This document shows positions 59,787-64,000 of a stretch of 64,000 bases of DNA, in pieces. Positions within the stretch are counted from its first letter, which is position 1. Every line of letters starts with the position of its first letter. Source of the DNA: Primula veris (taxonomy: Eukaryota > Streptophyta > Magnoliopsida > Ericales > Primulaceae); NCBI GenBank assembly GCA_963682055.1, contig OY821745.1:6579501-6643500 (forward strand). Direction: 5' to 3'. A program made the position numbers and the translations under genes. The notes under the pieces were generated by a model. The model was not told where the DNA came from, did no database searches, and saw only the letters and a program-made list of their open reading frames with translations.

Positions 59787-62600
59787 TTGGCCCACTTTGG
59801 CCAAGTAGCCAAGGCATCACAGGCGTCGACCTCTAAACGACAATGCACACAACGACGACATCCGCCCATTTCTTTCTCGGATCTTGACGAAGAAGGGGTG
59901 ATTTACCCCCATGGAGACGCCATTAATCTCCGAGTTCAAATTGGCCTAGACATGGTCAGCAGGGTACTTGTCGACCAAGGAGCCTCTTGTGATATCATGT
60001 ACAGGGAGCTCTTTGACAAAATGGAACTTAAGCTGCAAGATCTACAGCCTACTGACGTCACACTGATCGGATTCATCTCCGAAACGACTAAACCGTTGGG
60101 GAAAATCGTCCTCAGTGTCACAACCGGGTCCGTGTCGGTTCCCGTGGAGTTCTTAGTGGTCAACGACCACTCTGGTCACAATGCAATATTGGGCCGACCT
60201 TGGTTACATGCCATGAAAGCCATACCCTCGACCTATCACCAAAAGGTCAAATACCCAAATGACAGGGGAGAGATCGAGACAGCCAGAGGATGTCAAGAGG
60301 ATTCAAGACGCTGCGAGGACATCACCGCGACTCTCCAAAAACAACAAAGCATGGTGGAACAACCCACCAGCACCAAGAAGCTGATCAAGCAAATATCCAA
60401 AGCCGAAAGGGTTGTCGAAGAACAAGTAGGAGAGACACTCAGGAAGGTGTATATACCAGATATGGACGAGGAGCATTACTTCCTCCTCGGCGACAACCTT
60501 CCAAAACAGGAATCCGAGGAGTTGAAAGCATTCCTTCTCAACAACACTGATAAATTCGCCTGGAGTCCTAAAGATATGCCGGGCCTAGACCCCAATACAG
60601 CATGCCACCACCTAAGTGTAAACACCGAGTACAAGCCGATAGCACAGAGGAGCAGAAAAGTGTCTGTACAGTACAGAGCAGCTATAATCGCTGAAGTACA
60701 AAAGTTATTGGAGGCTAGAGCCATAAGAGAGGTTTACTATCCAAAATGGTTGTCCAACCCGGTCGTCGTCCCTAAGAAGAACGGGAAGGAGAGAGTATGT
60801 ATAGACTTCACCAACCTCAACAAAGCCTGCCCGAGGGACCACTTTCCCCTTCCAAGGATTGATCAACTGGTGGACGCAACTGCGGGGGCAGAACGGATGA
60901 CCTTCCTTGACGCATATTCAGGATACCATCAAATTCCCCTCGCCCGCGAAGATCAAGAAAAGACTTCGTTTATATCACCTTTGGGAAATTATTGCTATAC
61001 GGTAATGCCGTTCGGCCTACGCAATGCGGGAGCAACATACCAAAGGATGATAACAAGGGTATGTCGAGATCATATAGGGAAGACGATGGAGGTATACATA
61101 GACGACATGGTCGTCAAGAGCGAAAGAGCCACATCCCACCTTCAAGATATCAGGGACTTTTTTCGAACGCTGGGCGAGCACAAACTGAAACTCAATGCGA
61201 GCAAGTGTGCATTTGGCATCAGCAAAGGGAAATTCTTGGGGCATATGGTTAGCCGACGAGGAATAGAGGCTAATCCCGATCAAATAACGGCTCTACGAAA
61301 CCTAGCTGCGCCCAAGAATAAGAAACAGGTACAAGAGCTCACGGGAATGATGACCGCGCTGAGCAGGTTCATTAGCCGATCCGCAGATAAGGGACGGACA
61401 TTTTTTGAATCACTCAAGAAGGATAGAAAATTCGTCTGGGACCCGGAATGTGAAGCTTCATTCAACAATCTCAAAGAGTACTTGAGGACACTGCCACTAC
61501 TGGTAAGGCCGAACAAAGGAGACGTTCTGGCATGCTACCTAGCAGTTTCCACTACAGCTGTGAGCGCAGTTATCTTAAGAGAAGAAGGTCGCGAACAGTT
61601 TCCGATCTACTTCGTCAGCAAGACTCTGGTCGAAGCCGAAACACGTTATCTACCCTTGGAAAAGCTGTGTCTGGCATTGGTCGTCGCAACCAGAAAATTG
61701 CCACACTATTTCATAGCTCATCAGGTCCGGGTATACACGAAATTTCATATCAAAGAGTCACTTCGACGGACGGACATTAGCGGTCGAGTTGCCGCCTGGG
61801 GGGTCGAGCTATCCCAATTTCATATCGAGTTCGCACCCCGCCAGGCCATAAAGGGACAAGTCCTGGCCGATTTCGTTGCGGAGTTCACCGAAGGCTATAA
61901 CGAGCCTTTGGCACTCTCTCCACAATCACACTGGCAGATACATGTCGACGGATCAGCCACCAAGGACGGATCTGGAGCGGGGATCATCCTAAAGTCTCGA
62001 GAGGGAGCAATAATCAAAAAAAGCATAAAATTGGGCTTCCGAGCTACCAACAATGAGGCAGAATACGAGGCCATGATAAATGGCATGCTCATTGCCCGGT
62101 CCCTCGGATGCTCCCACTTAATTGCAAGCTCAGACTCCATGCTCATCGTCAATCAAGCCATCGGCGAGTTCCAAGCCAAAGATGACAGAATGATCCTCTA
62201 CCAAGAGAAAGTCCAAAGCTTGATGGCAACTTTCGAACAGTGCGACTTAATAAGAATTAATGGCACCGAAAATGCACACGCCGACGCCTTGGCCACCCTA
62301 GCCTCGACATTAACAATGACTGACACCCGGTCGATCACAGTGGAACTACTGCCAACACCGAGCATAATTAAAAGGGTAGACCGAGTGACATCAATACAAT
62401 ATGAACAAGGTTGGATGGAGGACATGACCCATTATCTGCGAAATGAGACGCTTCCGGCCGACAAGATAAAAGCGCTAAAAATTACAAGAAAAGCTCCTCG
62501 CTTCTGGCTATCCGAGGACGACAAACTATACAAATCCAGTTACCGGGGACCCCACCTACTATGCGTCCCGACCGAGCTACAACTGCCGGTCTTGGAGAAA
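59787..62600 (+). CDS. pol: Gypsy pol part 1: protease, RT, RNase H and archaeal-type RNase H
   Basis: Protease: RVLVDQGASCDIMY (Tat elements show variants of DTGSS here), then NAILGRPWLHAM. RT: KNGKERVCIDFTNLNKACPR, MTFLDAYSGYHQIPLAREDQ and the catalytic YIDDMVVKS (near 61100). RNase H: FVSKTLVEAETRYLPLEKLC, then VLADFVAEFTE. Second RNase H: HVDGSATKDGSGAGI, NNEAEYEA, SSDSMLIV and NAHADALATLAS, supplying the D-E-D-D residues. This extra domain defines the Tat group. The frame is open through PR to aRNH; after about 62590 it leaves the integrase frame and ends at 62660. Confidence 0.92.
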
Positions 62601-63685
62601 TCCACGAAGGATCCTGCGGAGCACACATCAAAGGGCGATCCCTTGCAAACAAGGCAGTGACCCAAGGATATTGGTGGCCTTATATCAAGCGAGACGCCGA
62701 TGCGTACGTCCAACGTTGCGACAAGTGCCAACGATTTGCCAAGATACCACGGCTCCCTTCATCTATGATGACCCCGGTGTCGGCACCATGGCCGTTCACT
62801 CAATGGGCAATTGATTTGGTCGGTAAACTCCCAAGAGCACCTGGGAGTGTGGAATATCTGATCGTCGCGACGGATTATTTCACCAAATGGGTCGAAGCTA
62901 AACCCCTCCGAGAAATCAAAGCCAGCAACGTCAAACAATTCATTTGGGAATACATCATAACTAGGTTCGGTATACCGTACGCTATCGTCGCCGACAACGG
63001 AACCCAGTTCAAAGATGCCAATTTACAGCTGTGGTACGAGGAACTCGGTATCCGAAAATTCTATTCGACGCTGACATACCCACAAGGAAACGGGCAAGCC
63101 GAAGTGTCGAACCGAACAATATTAGACGGCATCAAGACCACCCTTGAACAAGCAAAGGGGAGGTGGCCCGAGCGGCCACTCAACGTTTTATGGTCGTGCC
63201 GAACTACACCCAAGACGGGCACCAAGGAAACCCCGTTTAGCTTAGCATACGGTGTTGAGGCCATCATACCGACAGAGATCGGGCTACCCATGCTCCGAAC
63301 GACGTTGGTCGAGCAGGGAAACAATGAACAAAGAATGAGAGAAGAGCTCGACATGATAGACGAGAAACGAGAGATAGCGGCCCTTACCCTAGCTAAGTAC
63401 CAACAAAGCGTGAAGCAAACCTATGACAAGAGAGTAAAAGGGTCCAAAGAATTCATGGTAGGAGAACTGGTGCTGCGACGAGTGACGGTCTATACCCGCA
63501 ATGAAATACATGGCAAACTAAGCCCTACCTGGGAAGGCCCATACGAAATCGTCAAGCAAACAAGTCCAGTCTCTTACAAAATCAAAAGCGTCCAGTTCGC
63601 CAACAGCCGAGGGGAAAAGAATTCTTGGAATGTGGCTAACCTAAAGAAGTACTACGTATATGCAATCCTCCGAATACAAGTATAG
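62590..63685 (+). CDS. pol: Gypsy pol part 2: integrase, shifted by one frame
   Basis: It opens in the zinc domain: GEIHEGSCGAH followed by CDKCQRF (HHCC). The catalytic core has QWAIDLVGKLP (Asp), YAIVADNGTQF (Asp) and GNGQAEVSN (Glu). The C-terminal GPY/F-type module is PTWEGPYEIVKQTSP, and the ORF stops at 63685. A single-base indel between about 62590 and 62605 separates it from part 1; all catalytic residues remain. Confidence 0.92.
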
Positions 63686-63765
63686 GTGCTACCTTACCCT
63701 TCTTGCTTAATGGCATTATCTTTCGTCTTTTGAATGAATAAAATATATTATTATGCTGTCTACTA
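63686..63765 (+). other. Start of the 3' untranslated region of the Gypsy element
   Basis: A short non-coding stretch between the integrase stop and the tandem repeats, with AATAAAATATATT near 63738. Confidence 0.6.
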
Positions 63766-64000
63766 ATACTATGAAATTCCCAACATGGCCGAAGTGCCTA
63801 GGAATACTATGAAATTCCCAACATGGCCGAAGTGCCTAGGAATACTATGAAATTCCCAACATGGCCGAAGTGCCTAGGAATACTATGAAATTCCGTAAAT
63901 GACGTGTTACCGAAGGAACGCCTAGGAATACTATGAAATTACCAACATGGCCGAAATGCCTAGGAATACTATGAAATTCCGTAAATGGCGTGTTACCGAA
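63766..64000 (+). repeat. Tandem repeats in the 3' region of the Gypsy element
   Basis: A 38-base unit (AATACTATGAAATTCCCAAC, ATGGCCGAAGTGCCTAGG) occurs three times in perfect series, then alternates with a 48-base variant (CGTAAATGACGTGTTACCGA in the middle). The array runs off the window. Tat/Ogre elements commonly carry such arrays between pol and the 3' LTR. Confidence 0.92.

Larger units (their letters stand above)
54876..64000 (+). mobile_element. Tat-lineage Ty3/Gypsy retrotransposon, 3' end outside the window
   Basis: Order: 5' LTR (split by a younger insertion), tRNA-Asp-like primer site, gag, protease, RT, RNase H, second RNase H, integrase, then 3' tandem repeats. The extra archaeal-type RNase H, the primer site and the 3' tandem repeats are all Tat/Ogre-group traits. 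The base composition is clearly richer in GC than the surrounding DNA. Several frameshifts break gag and pol. The LTR start near 54876 (TGTGATAG) is inferred, as the 3' LTR is not visible for comparison. Confidence 0.9.

Noticed and set aside
1..64000. tRNA, rRNA, CRISPR arrays and organelle-derived DNA
   Set aside because: I saw no cloverleaf with a TTCGANTC arm, no rRNA core, no spaced short repeats of CRISPR type and no plastid or mitochondrial gene; the regular motif arrays belong to LTRs and minisatellites.

Overview
The window is nuclear DNA of a flowering plant, most likely a eudicot. It is AT-rich, its genes are broken by GT-AG introns, and its protein families are plant-specific: CRM-domain organelle splicing factor, DUF1666, AP2/ERF and BAHD acyltransferase. 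It carries several kinds of plant transposon. I cannot name the species. I see no tRNA, rRNA, CRISPR or bacterial features. Exon borders below were read by hand from splice signals, reading phase and family motifs, without transcript support.

Genes, left to right: (1) the 3' nine exons of a CFM2-like chloroplast CRM-domain splicing factor (+, 702-7665), with its 5' end outside the window and the first visible exon border tandemly duplicated; (2) a six-exon DUF1666 ('ribosomal protein L34Ae') gene, convergent with CFM2 (-, 9323-13588); (3) a three-exon small uncharacterised plant protein with a PKPRR N-terminus (+, 32085-35438); (4) an intronless CRF/ERF-type transcription factor with an unusual AP2 domain (-, 42487-43404); (5) a PDS5C-like Tudor plus coiled-coil gene whose Tudor exons are duplicated and partly decayed (+, 46317-51812); (6) an intronless clade I BAHD acyltransferase (+, 53032-54411). 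These six look like independent housekeeping, regulatory and metabolic genes, not a cluster.

Between the genes are two nested transposon blocks. Block A (18657-30157) is a non-autonomous CACTA-like DNA transposon holding a small inverted-repeat element, split by a full-length 9.7-kb Sirevirus-type Copia retrotransposon on the minus strand (19921-29597, target duplication ACTTG). This Copia has an extra ORF after pol and two arrays of a pseudo-palindromic ACGATCGGTCGT motif. One array lies in the LTRs and the other just upstream of the extra ORF, with sites spaced 20-22 bp. Block B (about 54876 to past 64000) is a Tat-lineage Ty3/Gypsy element with a second, archaeal-type RNase H. Its 5' LTR is split by a 2.2-kb LTR element (55206-57418) with two apparently identical 443-bp LTRs, which encodes only one intact 408-residue protein resembling a duplicated, catalytically altered retropepsin.

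The remaining intergenic DNA holds foldback MITEs, minisatellites and dispersed repeats. The most noteworthy items are the phased motif arrays with the extra ORF of the Sirevirus, the protease-like-only retroelement, and the exon duplications in the CFM2-like and Tudor genes.
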